From Betaproteobacteria bacterium (GTDB taxonomy: Bacteria; Pseudomonadota; Gammaproteobacteria; Burkholderiales; SG8-39): a stretch of DNA of 64,000 nt. Made by a program: the position numbers and the translations under genes. The stretch is from assembly GCA_016713125.1 (NCBI GenBank), contig JADJPT010000014.1:62001-126000 (forward strand), in the 5' to 3' direction. Below the pieces are notes generated by a model, which saw only the letters and a list, made by a program, of their open reading frames with translations, ran no database searches and was not told the origin of the DNA. Below are positions 63,568 to 64,000 of the stretch, piece by piece (within the stretch, counting starts at the first letter, position 1; each line of letters starts with the position of its first letter).

Positions 63568-64000
63568 ATGAATGCAATCCTTCGTTTCTTCGACCGGCTC
63601 TCGTACGGAACCGGATGGCTGGCAGCCCTGGTGCTGCTGGCCATCATGGCGCTGTCGATGGTCGAAGTGGTTTCACGCTACGTTTTGCAGAACCCGCTGA
63701 TCCTCAGCGACGAGCTCGGCGGCTACGCGATGGTCGCCGTCAGCTTCCTAGGCCTGGCCTATTGCGCCAGGGACCGCAGCCACATCCGCATCACCTTCGT
63801 GGTCGAAAGGCTGGAACCGGCGCTGGCCGGATGGATACGCCTGGCCACCCTGCTGCTCGGCCTGGCCTTCGTCTGCGTGATCGCCTGGGTGTGCTGGGAT
63901 TTCATCGGCGACTCGTTCAAGCGCGACATGCGCTCCAATTCCCTGCTCAGAACGCCGCTGAAGTGGCCGCAGATGGCCATGCCGATCGGCTTCACGCTGT
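63568..64000 (+). CDS. TRAP transporter small permease (DctQ), cut by window end
   Basis: The frame starts MNAILRFFDRLSYGTGWLAALV and is open to the window end (144 residues visible). It has four hydrophobic segments, with EVVSRYVLQNPLILSDELGGYAMV, the DctQ signature, and YCARDRSHIRITFVVERL. It lies 35 bp after the DctP gene. The large permease DctM would be expected beyond the edge. Confidence 0.9.
   Translation, partial: MNAILRFFDRLSYGTGWLAALVLLAIMALSMVEVVSRYVLQNPLILSDELGGYAMVAVSFLGLAYCARDRSHIRITFVVERLEPALAGWIRLATLLLGLAFVCVIAWVCWDFIGDSFKRDMRSNSLLRTPLKWPQMAMPIGFTL

Overview
The window looks like a high-GC betaproteobacterial chromosome, most likely Burkholderiales. The evidence is the gene order leuC-leuD-leuB-asd-fimV-truA-trpF-trpB-trpA-accD-folC-SPOR-cvpA-purF, the Bug-type tripartite tricarboxylate receptors, and the abundance of aromatic catabolic genes. 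This is inference from gene order and protein families; no 16S gene is present.

Layout. 1-14913 (all minus): purine, folate, fatty acid, tryptophan, aspartate-family and leucine biosynthesis genes in a tightly packed array with 1-14 bp overlaps. 14978-27859: an M48 lipoprotein, an HcaT-like transporter, a PfkB kinase overlapping a large membrane spermidine-synthase-like protein, typA and hslR, a Rieske oxygenase pair inserted between msrA and hslR, DUF599 and panE. 27904-31159: a dusA gene split by a 2.25 kb element. The native dusA 5' end (27904-27965) is separated from the rest of the gene (from 30198), and the two junctions carry the same 16 bp sequence. The element holds only weak or broken genes and no recognisable integrase. 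31275-38122: an aldolase-family enzyme, a lipoprotein, a secreted coiled-coil protein, and an SbtB/SbtA pair behind an MFS transporter and a hydrolase. 38230-44536: an EamA exporter, a frameshifted MmeI-like restriction-modification enzyme and a HipBA toxin-antitoxin pair. 44580-47427: a DmeF-like metal exporter, an ArsR-rhodanese regulator, DsrE and a sterol-desaturase-like protein. 47485-64000: catabolic genes. These are an extradiol dioxygenase (LigB-LigA fusion), aldehyde dehydrogenase and hydrolase divergent from a GntR regulator; a Rieske alpha/beta pair with TetR, acyl-CoA dehydrogenase, CoA ligase and two Bug receptors; then a cupin, an orphan CoxL-like molybdenum hydroxylase subunit and the start of a TRAP transporter.

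How the genes work together. The right third reads as an uptake-and-degradation set for an aromatic or related organic acid: periplasmic receptors, CoA activation, ring hydroxylation, ring cleavage and aldehyde oxidation. A shared palindromic motif (core ATCGTATAC) lies upstream of both the ring-cleavage operon/gntR and the Rieske operon, suggesting one regulator controls both. The substrate cannot be named from sequence.

Quality caveat. At least nine genes carry single-base frameshifts or small deletions (trpA, the 37.4 kb hydrolase, EamA, the RM enzyme, dsrE, the desaturase, both Bug receptors, and a small gene near 33.3 kb). Most keep clear conserved protein sequence in the shifted frame, which points to sequencing or assembly indels at least as much as to real gene decay.
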